Source: JBGUXS01 sp045118155 (GTDB lineage Bacteria; Pseudomonadota; Alphaproteobacteria; CAAHEQ01; UBA3637). Taken from it: 26,411 nt of DNA. The stretch covers positions 1 through 26,411 of the forward strand of contig JBGUXS010000071.1 in NCBI GenBank assembly GCA_045118155.1, written 5' to 3'. The position numbers were made by a program, and so were the translations under genes. Shown here one piece after another: positions 15,186 through 22,823 of this stretch (positions are counted from its first letter, which is position 1; the number at the start of each line of letters is the position of its first letter). The notes under the pieces are model-generated. The model was not told the origin of the DNA. It saw only the letters and a list, made by a program, of their open reading frames with translations, and searched no databases.

Positions 15186-17378
15186 TTATTCTGGCCGTTC
15201 TTGGCGTAACAGGGTACACATCCTAATAAGCAGATCATTTTGCGCCAAACTTTCCACGGGGATACATAATTTATATCGCCAATTGGGATATTCCAAAAAG
15301 GTGCCAGGGACATTCAATTGTTCTTCTTGTTCCACAACATCTTCCAAACGCACCAGTAAAAGAACACTGGAACTGCGCGCTAAAAACGTATAAGCATGCG
15401 GGATAAACCAAGATGGCACTTGTTCCCCACTAAGTTCCCCCGGCGCCACTTCCGGAATATCCAAGCCCGCCGTCCGAAAGGCCGCAATAAATTGCAACCG
15501 TTCTTGAATCCGCACCGTATGGGCTTTGGCGGCCGCTTGTGCCGAAATTAATTTCAATCCCCGATATAAATCAATATCTAACCCTTTCCAAAAAGCCGCA
15601 TACGTTGGCATATCATGCGTGCCGGCCGTAATCGTTGCCCATGGTTCATATTGCCAAGGGGGCAAAAAATTATCCCCTTGCTTTTGATACCGCAACAACC
15701 TAAACGATAATGTTTGAAATTGATACATCTTCGCATGGAAATCTGGCGGGGGCACCCCCAAATCTTCCCCAATCACCAGACATTGATTCCGCTGGCTTTC
15801 CAACGCCAAAATCCCCATCATATCTTTAAAGGGATAGGTTAAATACGCGCCCTGATTCCCCTTAGCTTGCAAATACAAGCGCATCAGTCCAAACGCATGA
15901 TCAATCCTAACCGCCCCAGATGGCTTCATCACGGACCGTAAAATATCCCGAAATAACTGATATCCCGTTTCCTTTAATTTAAACGGATTAAAGGCCGCCA
16001 ATGCCCAATCTTGCCCTTTTTTATTAAACACGTCCGGTGGGGCCCCCACTGATACATCCTGTAAAAACAAATCTTGGTTTGCCCAAACTTCGGCACTGTT
16101 TAGATTCACACTAACTGGTAAATCCGTATAAAGCCCAATTGGGAAATGTAAATCCATCAATCTTTGCCCAACCGAAGCGTATTGTTGAAAAGCCACAAAT
16201 TGTAAATATTTTTCAAATAAAATCGCCCGAGCATATCTTTTTTGGAAAGTTTTCATCTCGGGGCTTTGATCATCTTGATACCCTTTATCCCAACGCCACC
16301 ACAACAGCGATGTCCCATCCACATGGGCTTTTTGTCGCAAGATTTGATAAGCGGCAAATTTATCTAATTCTTCCCCATAAGATGCACAAAAATCTAAAAA
16401 TGCCTGACCTTTGGGGGTAGAGGCCGTTCCATCCGCCTTTAAATGCAAGGCCCAAAACGTATCAAAAACGTATCCTAACGCCGTTAGTTTTATTTCCGAC
16501 ACATAGGCATATTCCACGGTATCAGATTCTTGGACATATGATAAAACCTCTTGAAACCGTTCACTTTGCCGATACGCTTTTAAACCTGATGATTCCGCGG
16601 CTTCATCTATCGCATCCACGTCAATATATAAGGGATTCAAGAAAATCCGAGAGGTCGCCGCATAGGGACTAGCTTCCTGGGGGGTATCTAAAAACAGGGC
16701 ATTAATCGGATTTAACCCCAACAATGATGCCCCAAAATTGCGGGCCGTTCCCGCGAGTTCCTTTAAATCCGTAAAATCCCCTATTCCCCAATTACGGGCA
16801 GATTTTAGGGCATATAATTGCACGGGGAATCCCCAAACCCGATGCCCATTTGTAAGAGCCCCTGGCACATAACACGCGCTTGGGGTGACAATCAATTGAA
16901 TTTGAAACACCCCTTTTTCTGTTTCCAAAAGACTTAACGTATGATATCCCTGTCCAACCTCTAACGTCAAAGTGATATGACGTTTTTCATACCGCACATC
17001 CCCTAAAACTTGTTCCCCAACAAGGGGGAAATCTTCAAATCTAATCTGCCCTGTTTGGGTGGAAGCATCTTCCCGCGTTAAAACCCAACTCATATCGGAA
17101 GCTTTTCCTTGAGGCAACACAAGATCAAACGAACAAGCCCCCACTTCCCAATCCCCAATGACCACACAGGATGGGGCCGGCGTTAAGTAAGATTGTATTT
17201 CCCATTTATTGAGTGATTTTTGAATTTGTAAATCCGTATCAGCGGGATACCCCAAAGCCCGACAAATCGCTTGTTTTGCTTTGGTTGTGGCCGTATGTGT
17301 GTTCCCTTCTGGATCCACATAAGAAAGCTGCACACCTAAAAGTTCAGCTAAACGATTCAGCTCTGGTTGATTAACCAC
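15186..17378 (-). CDS. malQ: 4-alpha-glucanotransferase (amylomaltase, GH77)
   Basis: The 730-residue enzyme transfers maltooligosaccharide segments between glucans and serves glycogen or maltodextrin use. The N-terminal region (about 1-170) is an extra beta-rich extension typical of the longer MalQ type. The GH77 barrel follows, with SPYAATSRIFLNPLYIDV (237-254), the nucleophile D493 in VRIDHAFGLMRLY, the acid/base E538 in VIGEDLG, the third carboxylate D589 in GTHDMPT, and the C-terminal PGTFLEYPNWRYKL. The start is GTG, with AAAGGGGG five bases upstream; no ATG is near. It has its own promoter, sits after a strong terminator, and has no mal or glg neighbour in the window. Confidence 0.95.
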   Translation of the reverse strand: MVNQPELNRLAELLGVQLSYVDPEGNTHTATTKAKQAICRALGYPADTDLQIQKSLNKWEIQSYLTPAPSCVVIGDWEVGACSFDLVLPQGKASDMSWVLTREDASTQTGQIRFEDFPLVGEQVLGDVRYEKRHITLTLEVGQGYHTLSLLETEKGVFQIQLIVTPSACYVPGALTNGHRVWGFPVQLYALKSARNWGIGDFTDLKELAGTARNFGASLLGLNPINALFLDTPQEASPYAATSRIFLNPLYIDVDAIDEAAESSGLKAYRQSERFQEVLSYVQESDTVEYAYVSEIKLTALGYVFDTFWALHLKADGTASTPKGQAFLDFCASYGEELDKFAAYQILRQKAHVDGTSLLWWRWDKGYQDDQSPEMKTFQKRYARAILFEKYLQFVAFQQYASVGQRLMDLHFPIGLYTDLPVSVNLNSAEVWANQDLFLQDVSVGAPPDVFNKKGQDWALAAFNPFKLKETGYQLFRDILRSVMKPSGAVRIDHAFGLMRLYLQAKGNQGAYLTYPFKDMMGILALESQRNQCLVIGEDLGVPPPDFHAKMYQFQTLSFRLLRYQKQGDNFLPPWQYEPWATITAGTHDMPTYAAFWKGLDIDLYRGLKLISAQAAAKAHTVRIQERLQFIAAFRTAGLDIPEVAPGELSGEQVPSWFIPHAYTFLARSSSVLLLVRLEDVVEQEEQLNVPGTFLEYPNWRYKLCIPVESLAQNDLLIRMCTLLRQERPE

Positions 17379-17396
17379 TTATCCCCCTTTTCTTTT

Positions 17397-17424
17397 AGCA
17401 TACCGCAAAAAAAACGTTTGTAAA
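17397..17424 (-). promoter_or_regulatory. Promoter of malQ
   Basis: On the minus strand TTTACA (17419-17424) and TATGCT (17397-17402) are 16 bases apart, directly after the T run of the upstream terminator. The start would be near 17390, about 12 bases before the GTG, just enough for the ribosome site. Confidence 0.5.
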
Positions 17425-17427
17425 GTC

Positions 17428-17458
17428 AAAAAAAATCCCCGCTTTAAGGGCGGGGATT
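17428..17458 (-). terminator. Intrinsic terminator of the D-2-hydroxyacid dehydrogenase gene
   Basis: A perfect 9-pair stem, AATCCCCGC/GCGGGGATT, around a 7-base loop is followed on the minus strand by eight Ts. It lies 14 bases after the dehydrogenase stop and separates that gene from malQ. Confidence 0.93.
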
Positions 17459-17472
17459 AAAAATAATTTTTT

Positions 17473-18504
17473 TTATTTTCTAGGGGCCACAACGTACGCC
17501 GGTTTCCCCTGCAAAAACGTGGTAATACTTTCTAAGGTCATTCCCAAAATACGATACATCGCGTCTAACGAATTAAACGCCACATGTGGGGTAATAATCG
17601 CTTTTTCGGATTGCAAGATCTTATAGTTAATAACGGAATTTAAGAAGGAATCCCCCTCTTGCTTTTCCTCGGTGGATATTTCCCGAAGGGTTAAAACATC
17701 TTCACTTTCCAAAACATCTAGTCCAACACCCCCAACTTTCCCACTCTTCATTGCATTATACAAGGCCTTGGTATCAATCAAGGTGCCCCGCGCGGTATTA
17801 ATAATCAACACCCCTTGTTTCATCAACTGAAATGTTGGTTTATTCAAAAGATGATAGTTTTCTGGGGTTGCCGGACAATGCAATGTGATAATATCCGACT
17901 GAGTATAAATGTGAGGCAAGGAAACATATTGAGCCCCCATTTGCTTGACCGCCTCGGATGGATACGGATCATAAACCAACACTTTCATTCCAAAAGCCGT
18001 GGCTAATTGAACAACATGCCGACCAATTGCCCCCGTACCAATCACCCCAAGTGTTTTTCCATACAAATCCATCCCCATATACTTATCCATTTGTACTTTG
18101 TTCGTTTTTAAGTCGGAATTGGCAAGCCGAATCTTTCGCGCCGTTGCCATCATTAGGCCCATCGTATATTCCGCCACTGTAATCGCCCCGTAATTCGGGA
18201 CATTTGTGACCACAATGCCCCGCTTTCTTGTATAGTCTAGATCAATATGATCAAATCCCGTACAACGCGTAGAAATCATTTTTAAATTAGGAAACAAATC
18301 TAATTTATTGGCTAATAACCGCTTAGCATGTGTAAAAACAGAAACAATTTCGGCATCCCCATAGCGGGCTAAATCCTTTTCCGTGACATCATTCAATGTC
18401 TTACGTTCAAAAAACACATCCACTTCTTCTGGGATATGTTCTTGAATATAATCTGTCGTCATATCATCTGTATCAAAAAATACAACTTTTATCTTTTTAG
18501 TCAT
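17473..18504 (-). CDS. D-isomer-specific 2-hydroxyacid dehydrogenase, D-lactate dehydrogenase-like
   Basis: The 343-residue NAD-dependent enzyme probably reduces pyruvate or a related 2-oxoacid to the D-hydroxyacid. It has the split substrate and nucleotide domains of the family: the Rossmann loop GTGAIG at 156-161, the catalytic Arg239 in NTARGTLID, the Glu near 268 in GLDVLESE, and His307 in ITPHVAFNS. The inserted stretch after DVLESE and the overall length fit the D-LDH branch better than phosphoglycerate dehydrogenase. Phenylpyruvate or other aromatic 2-oxoacids are possible alternative substrates. The ATG at 18504 is fixed by an in-frame TGA just upstream (18508-18510). It overlaps the stop of a 12-codon leader frame, and a promoter and hairpin precede it. 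Redox balance in fermentation is the likely role. Confidence 0.88.
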   Translation of the reverse strand: MTKKIKVVFFDTDDMTTDYIQEHIPEEVDVFFERKTLNDVTEKDLARYGDAEIVSVFTHAKRLLANKLDLFPNLKMISTRCTGFDHIDLDYTRKRGIVVTNVPNYGAITVAEYTMGLMMATARKIRLANSDLKTNKVQMDKYMGMDLYGKTLGVIGTGAIGRHVVQLATAFGMKVLVYDPYPSEAVKQMGAQYVSLPHIYTQSDIITLHCPATPENYHLLNKPTFQLMKQGVLIINTARGTLIDTKALYNAMKSGKVGGVGLDVLESEDVLTLREISTEEKQEGDSFLNSVINYKILQSEKAIITPHVAFNSLDAMYRILGMTLESITTFLQGKPAYVVAPRK

Positions 18505-18539
18505 CTTTCATCCTTATCAAAAAAAATGAAGGCCCACAT
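18501..18539 (-). CDS. Candidate leader peptide MWAFIFFDKDER
   Basis: A 12-codon frame plus TGA runs from the ATG at 18539. AGGAGG lies seven bases upstream of it, an almost ideal ribosome site and stronger than most in this window. Its TGA overlaps the dehydrogenase ATG as ATGA, the same coupling used by rpiB-nrdR-nusB, holB-tatD and the parC operon. Codons 2-7 read Trp, Ala, Phe, Ile, Phe, Phe, but the last three lie in the eight-U run of a hairpin, so aromatic richness is partly forced. The frame is too short for coding statistics. Translation is inferred from the start signals and the overlap. Confidence 0.5.
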   Translation of the reverse strand: MWAFIFFDKDER

Positions 18540-18548
18540 GTGGCCTCC
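18519..18548 (-). terminator. Leader terminator hairpin (candidate attenuator)
   Basis: On the minus strand GGAGGCC (18542-18548) pairs with GGCCTTC (18528-18534, one G-U) around CACATGT. The sequence then runs into A and eight Ts (18519-18526). This is the form of an intrinsic terminator, but it lies downstream of the promoter and before the gene. The 5' arm includes part of the leader peptide's Shine-Dalgarno sequence, and the loop carries its ATG. Folding would thus hide the leader start and stop transcription, while a bound ribosome would prevent both. The core also reads as the DNA palindrome CCACATGTGG, so an operator is an alternative. Confidence 0.6.
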
Positions 18549-18562
18549 TCCTCTTGCTATTA

Positions 18563-18591
18563 AGTATAGGACAAAAATCTTTTAATTTCAA
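18563..18591 (-). promoter_or_regulatory. Promoter of the leader and D-2-hydroxyacid dehydrogenase
   Basis: On the minus strand TTGAAA (18586-18591) and TATACT (18563-18568) are spaced by 17 bases, each with five of six consensus matches. Transcription would begin near 18555, only a few bases before the AGGAGG of the leader frame. Confidence 0.65.
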
Positions 18592-18612
18592 GTAGTTTTT
18601 TTATAAAAACTC

Positions 18613-18642
18613 AAAAAAAATCATATCCTGCTTGATTTTTTT
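18613..18642 (-). terminator. Weak A/T-rich terminator after parC
   Basis: Right at the parC stop, AAAAAATCA and TGATTTTTT on the minus strand form a 9-pair A/T-rich stem around a 9-base loop, followed by two more Ts. The stem is weak, but it is in the right place and leaves the next promoter outside the parC transcript. Confidence 0.4.
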
Positions 18643-20854
18643 AGAATTTATTGCTTCTAGGAAAGCCCACCGGCGGGATTTTTCCGACCGTTGCCCGACG
18701 AGCAATCCAAGGGGTCAAATTATGTTCTACCCGAATACCGTTGCCAGAAGGAAACGATAACCCTTCTTCCATATTAAAGAACTTAACATCTGAAATTTTG
18801 GCTTCCTGATAACGTTGCAAAATCACCCCAAAACCGCGCGTCATTTGTGGAATTTCTTCGGTTTTGAAAATCAGCATTTTACGATTCGTTCCAATAATCG
18901 CAACACTGTTCCCCGTCACGGGCTTACACAAAGCCGCCCGCTCTCCTTCTGGAACATTCAAAATAATCTTTCCTGACCGAGTTTGCGCCATGGTATCGGT
19001 GGCATCCACAATAAACCCTTTACCCCGTTCCGCCGCCACCAACCACTTTTCATCGGGCTTATAGACGTGCATTTCCAAAATCTGAGCATCTTCAGGTAAA
19101 TCAATAGATAAACGTAGCGGTTCTCCGAAACCCCGACCCCCAGTAATCTTCGCCCCCAATAATGTGTAAAACCGTCCATTAGAGGCAAACAACATAATAT
19201 TATCCGTGGTGTAAGCTTGCAATGATAACCACAAACCGTCCCCATCTTTAAATTTTAAATCATTCAAGGCCACTTGACCTTTTAAGGCCCGAATCCACCC
19301 CAATTTTGATAAGACAACCGTAATCGGTTCTTTTTCAACCATAGCTTCTAAAGGAACTTCCACCACCACTGGGGCCGCTTGTAATTCCGTCCGCCGGGCC
19401 CCTAGCACCGTGTTTTTCCCAAATGTTTTCTTCAGGGCTTTCAGCTGTCCAGCAATAACGTCCGCCCGTTGTCCTTCACTAGATAACAAAGCCTCCAATT
19501 TTGATTTTTCTTCTTTTAAATCGGCGTATTCCGTATTTAAGGCCTGTTCATCCAATTTTCTAAGAGATCGTAATTTTGTGTTTAAAATCGCTTCGGCCTG
19601 CACATCTGATAAATTAAATTCAGCCTGCATGACGGGTTTGGGTTCGTCTTCATTACGGATAATTTCAATAATTCGGTCAAGATTCAAAAATGTAATTAAA
19701 AGCCCTTGCACAATTTCCATGCGTCTAAGGACTTTATCTAACCGATATTCAGAACACCGCACCACAACTTGATCCCGATGGGTTAAAAAAGCGGATAAAA
19801 CCTCTTTCAACCCCATCACTTTCGGGGTTCTGTCGGCATCCAGAACATTTAAGTTCATATTAAAATTAATTTGTAAATCCGTGAACTTAAACAGGTGTTC
19901 CATCACTTGTTCGGCTGGCACGGTGCGGGATTTAGGTTCAAGCACAATCCGAACCACATCCGATGATTCATCCCGAATATCGTTCAAAAGCGGTAATTTT
20001 TTCTCACTAAGCAACTTTGCAATATGCGTAATCAAATCAGATTTTTGCACTTGATAGGGAATTTCAGTAATCACAATCTGATATTGCCCATGACCTAAAT
20101 CTTCCTTTTCCCATTTAGCCCGTACCCGAAATGTCCCCCGCCCACTTTCATAAGCCGCCGCAATTGTTTCTTTACTTTCAATTAAAATGCCCCCTGTTGG
20201 GAAATCCGGTCCTAACACAAAATCGGTTAATTGCGTGGATGTTGCCGTGGGATGTCTTATCAAGTACAACAACGCATCACAAAGTTCTTCCATATTATGC
20301 GGGGGAATATTCGTGGCCATCCCCACTGCAATTCCAGAAGATCCATTGGCAAGAAGATTTGGAATTGCCGCCGGCATCACCACCGGTTCTTCATCTTCCC
20401 CATCATACGTCTTACAAAAATCAACGGCGTTATCTTCAAGCCCATCCATCAACATCAAAGCGACTTCCGTGAGTCTAGCTTCGGTGTAGCGCATAGCGGC
20501 CGCCCTATCCCCATCAATATTACCAAAGTTCCCCTGACCATCAACCAGTGGATAACGCACAGCAAAATCTTGTGCCAAACGCACCATCGCTTCATACACG
20601 GCAACATCCCCATGGGGGTGATATTTACCAATGACATCCCCGACCACCCGGGCACATTTTTTAAACCCCGAATGTGGGTCTAATTTTAATTGACGCATCG
20701 CATATAAAAGCCGCCGATGTACAGGCTTCAAACCATCCCGCACATCTGGGAGCGCCCGATCCACAATCGTAGAAAGCGCATAGGCCAAATACCGTTCGGA
20801 CAGCGCATCTACAAGTTGTGTTTCTTTGATGTTTTGCGTTTCTTCTTGTGTCAT
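18641..20854 (-). CDS. parC: DNA topoisomerase IV subunit A
   Basis: The 737-residue breakage-reunion subunit decatenates chromosomes together with ParE. The winged-helix region VDRALPDVRDGLKPVHRRLLY and KYHPHGD come first. The catalytic Tyr123 lies in RAAAMRYTEARLT, then NGSSGIAVGMATNIPPHN, a coiled-coil region (about 425-480) and a short beta-propeller-like C-terminal domain. Length and the single compact C-terminal domain favour ParC over GyrA, and GyrA-box QRRGGRG is not seen. The position equivalent to the quinolone-contact Ser is Val84 (HGDVAVYEAM), and the downstream Glu (88) is kept. The ATG at 20854 overlaps the upstream gene's stop as ATGA; an in-frame TTG at 20866 is unlikely. Confidence 0.94.
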   Translation of the reverse strand: MTQEETQNIKETQLVDALSERYLAYALSTIVDRALPDVRDGLKPVHRRLLYAMRQLKLDPHSGFKKCARVVGDVIGKYHPHGDVAVYEAMVRLAQDFAVRYPLVDGQGNFGNIDGDRAAAMRYTEARLTEVALMLMDGLEDNAVDFCKTYDGEDEEPVVMPAAIPNLLANGSSGIAVGMATNIPPHNMEELCDALLYLIRHPTATSTQLTDFVLGPDFPTGGILIESKETIAAAYESGRGTFRVRAKWEKEDLGHGQYQIVITEIPYQVQKSDLITHIAKLLSEKKLPLLNDIRDESSDVVRIVLEPKSRTVPAEQVMEHLFKFTDLQINFNMNLNVLDADRTPKVMGLKEVLSAFLTHRDQVVVRCSEYRLDKVLRRMEIVQGLLITFLNLDRIIEIIRNEDEPKPVMQAEFNLSDVQAEAILNTKLRSLRKLDEQALNTEYADLKEEKSKLEALLSSEGQRADVIAGQLKALKKTFGKNTVLGARRTELQAAPVVVEVPLEAMVEKEPITVVLSKLGWIRALKGQVALNDLKFKDGDGLWLSLQAYTTDNIMLFASNGRFYTLLGAKITGGRGFGEPLRLSIDLPEDAQILEMHVYKPDEKWLVAAERGKGFIVDATDTMAQTRSGKIILNVPEGERAALCKPVTGNSVAIIGTNRKMLIFKTEEIPQMTRGFGVILQRYQEAKISDVKFFNMEEGLSFPSGNGIRVEHNLTPWIARRATVGKIPPVGFPRSNKF

Positions 20855-21411
20855 TCTATACAGCAATCCACCGCTTTTCTGATAAAGGCCTTCAATTTAC
20901 CCTTAAAATCCTTAGCAGGAACCCCCTCGTCCCCTTTAGGGGCCGTCTTTAATGTTTTTTGAAGGTTTTCTAAGGTATCTTGTTCCCATGTCACATCCTT
21001 GGTATCAATCAAGCCCATATTTAATCCCCAAAACAAACAGTAAAGATTGTACGCCTCATCAAATAATTGATAGGCCTGTTCTTTATTTCCCATAGATTGT
21101 TGTTTCGTCCCAACTTCCATGAGTCGCATAGAAGAAGCAAGCAAATGTTTTGAAATACACCACACTTCCCCTTCATAAGCCGGAATAATTTTTTGCATTA
21201 AATTTTTACGCAATTCCCGAATATCTTGAACGGCATTATAAAAACTTGTTTTTCCTGTTTTGGCCCCTGAAAAGATTAAGTGTTCTTCAATAGAAATCAA
21301 ATTCATAATCGCGATCGTTAAATCTTGATCCGATGATAAATCTTTCGGATTTTTCTTTTTCATCGCATCAACGCGTTCTACAAATTCTTGAACAGATTCT
21401 GCTTTCTTCAT
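20851..21411 (-). CDS. Uncharacterised soluble helical protein encoded with parC
   Basis: This 186-residue protein has no signal peptide or membrane segment and looks almost entirely helical. The most striking block is GEVWCISKHLLASSMRLME (81-99), then MGNKEQAYQLFDEAYNLYCLFWGLN (107-131), whose spacing resembles a TPR-type helix pair. A linker rich in Gly and Pro (about 158-168) leads to a basic C-terminal helix ending DCCIE. Cysteines are at 85, 125, 183 and 184. I do not assign a family. From memory, similar proteins occur as hypotheticals in unrelated reduced bacteria, which I cannot verify here. It lies 12 bases after the membrane protein gene and overlaps parC by ATGA, so the three genes are probably made together. 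Confidence 0.78.
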   Translation of the reverse strand: MKKAESVQEFVERVDAMKKKNPKDLSSDQDLTIAIMNLISIEEHLIFSGAKTGKTSFYNAVQDIRELRKNLMQKIIPAYEGEVWCISKHLLASSMRLMEVGTKQQSMGNKEQAYQLFDEAYNLYCLFWGLNMGLIDTKDVTWEQDTLENLQKTLKTAPKGDEGVPAKDFKGKLKAFIRKAVDCCIE

Positions 21412-21423
21412 AATTAAAGTCCT

Positions 21424-21942
21424 TTACAATGATGTACAATTACAAATATCCGTTGCGTGGAAAATCCAACTAACCAACGCTACACTAGCAAGTGGCAAAA
21501 CAACTTTTTCAAACGGGAAATGCGCATGTCCCCCATTTTTTTCTTTTAAAAATTGATAAAAGCGCATACTTAAAATAAATGTCAATGCCCCCGTTAAGGC
21601 CGCCAGTAAAAAAGCGTCTATATACAAAAACCCGATAATAATCGGCCGATAGGTTAACGTCTTCACATACATAAATCCAATAGAGGCAACCGACAGCCCC
21701 ATTAAAAGGGTATCTCGCCCTAAAAAATGCCATCCACGTTTATCACAAAAACGAATGGTCCAATACCCTAAAATTGCTAGCATTGCCCCAGCCCAAACCC
21801 CGACAACGCAATCGCTAACCCCTAAGGTATGGGCAATAGAAAGCGACGCCCCAATTGCCACCGTACAAACAACACAAGCGGGATTGGCCGATGACGATAC
21901 CGTCCAAAGTAATCCCAATAAAACCAAACACATTAAAGCCAT
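21424..21942 (-). CDS. Uncharacterised Cys-rich polytopic membrane protein with a CxxC motif
   Basis: The 172-residue protein has an N-terminal hydrophobic stretch (about 3-18, a signal peptide or helix) and then NPACVVCTVAIGASLSI with CxxC at 23-26. Further helices lie at about 44-64, 77-94, 101-126 and 147-164. Cysteines are at 5, 23, 26, 45, 66, 167 and 169, ending DICNCTSL, and a histidine-containing loop HAHFPFEKVVLP precedes the last helix. The CxxC at a membrane boundary suggests thiol redox or metal handling, but no DsbB, DsbD or VKOR signature is complete. From memory a similar family exists in several reduced bacteria. A strong AAGGAGG precedes the ATG and a good promoter lies upstream; the helical protein and parC follow. 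Confidence 0.78.
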   Translation of the reverse strand: MALMCLVLLGLLWTVSSSANPACVVCTVAIGASLSIAHTLGVSDCVVGVWAGAMLAILGYWTIRFCDKRGWHFLGRDTLLMGLSVASIGFMYVKTLTYRPIIIGFLYIDAFLLAALTGALTFILSMRFYQFLKEKNGGHAHFPFEKVVLPLASVALVSWIFHATDICNCTSL

Positions 21943-21966
21943 AAAATCCTCCTTCTTTTTCTAAGC

Positions 21967-21995
21967 ATCCTAAAGGAAGCCCCACAAAAAGTCAA
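21967..21995 (-). promoter_or_regulatory. Promoter of the membrane protein-helical protein-parC operon
   Basis: On the minus strand TTGACT (21990-21995) and TAGGAT (21967-21972) are 17 bases apart. The predicted start, near 21960, is about 18 bases before the ATG, with AAGGAGG between. No terminator is seen between the three genes that follow, so parC probably depends on this promoter. Confidence 0.6.
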
Positions 21996-22052
21996 GATAA
22001 AAAAACTTGCGCTTTTGCATAAAAAAGTGTATCTGTTGTTTCAGGAGAAAAT

Positions 22053-22823
22053 ATGCCTTACATTGATATCACAAAAAACCATCATATTTACTATGAATTT
22101 ACCCCAGGCAAAAAAGCCCCCGTTTTTTTGTATTTACATGGATTTATGTCTCAACACGACACCCCTAAAGCCAGGGCACTAAAAGAAGTGGCTTTATCCT
22201 GCGGATGGGGATATTTGACACTTGATTACACAGGCCATGGACAATCTTCCGGGGAAGTTACGGATATTCGTATTGGTCGCTGTTTGGAAGACACCCAAGC
22301 GGTCATAAAAACCGCCCTTTCAGATCAACCTTTTGTCGTTTGTGGCAGTTCTTTAGGGGGCTGGGTATCGCTTTTGATTGCCCTCCAATACAAAGACCGC
22401 GTCAAGGGGGTTATCGGTTTAGCCCCAGGGGTAGATTTTACTCAACGTGTTTGGGATAATTATCTACCAAAGAGTGTTAAAGAACGCTTGAAAAACGGGG
22501 AAGTTTTCGGTCCTACCCCTGAAACGGGGAATTACTGTTGGACTTATGGTCTATTTGAAGAAGCCAAAAACCATCTGTTAAAACCCAAAGGCACCTTAGA
22601 TATTACCTGTCCTGTTTTATTGATACAGGGGGATGCAGATAAATCCGTTCCGTGGCAAGAAACTGTGGATTTAAAAGATCAGCTCGCTTCTGAAGATGTC
22701 ACACTTGTCCTTGTCAAAAACATGGAACATACCATGAAAACGGAAAAAGAAATTTGCATTTTGTGCGACGCCACCCTATCTCTTTTACGAAAGGTGGAAA
22801 AATCATGCGTCCTTACATCCTAA
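22053..22823 (+). CDS. Alpha/beta-hydrolase, ABHD10-like serine esterase/thioesterase
   Basis: The 256-residue cytosolic hydrolase has the oxyanion region LYLHGFMSQHDTPKA (26-40) and LDYTGHGQSSG. The nucleophile S100 lies in GSSLGGW, a lid region with tryptophans at 134 and 163 follows, Asp196 is in QGDADKSVPW, and His226 is in MEHTM. The block around GRCLEDTQAV resembles mitochondrial ABHD10, a thioesterase and acyl-glucuronide esterase. This family is common in Alphaproteobacteria. Substrate is not evident; depalmitoylation or acyl-ester detoxification is possible. CAGGAG lies five bases before the ATG. A weak promoter (TTGCGC 22007-22012, TATCTG 22030-22035) may serve it. The 3' end overlaps tspO by 19 bases. 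Confidence 0.9.
   Translation: MPYIDITKNHHIYYEFTPGKKAPVFLYLHGFMSQHDTPKARALKEVALSCGWGYLTLDYTGHGQSSGEVTDIRIGRCLEDTQAVIKTALSDQPFVVCGSSLGGWVSLLIALQYKDRVKGVIGLAPGVDFTQRVWDNYLPKSVKERLKNGEVFGPTPETGNYCWTYGLFEEAKNHLLKPKGTLDITCPVLLIQGDADKSVPWQETVDLKDQLASEDVTLVLVKNMEHTMKTEKEICILCDATLSLLRKVEKSCVLTS

Noticed and set aside
18501..18539. The leader frame as the true N-terminus of the dehydrogenase, reached by frameshift on the eight-U run
   Set aside because: The dehydrogenase frame has a TGA at 18508-18510 just upstream of its ATG, so slippage could not join the two, and the annotated start gives a normal family N-terminus.
21241..21270. P-loop-like SGAKTGKTS in the helical protein encoded next to parC
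   Set aside because: The spacing is not GxxxxGK[ST], no Walker B or beta-strand context follows, and the region looks helical.
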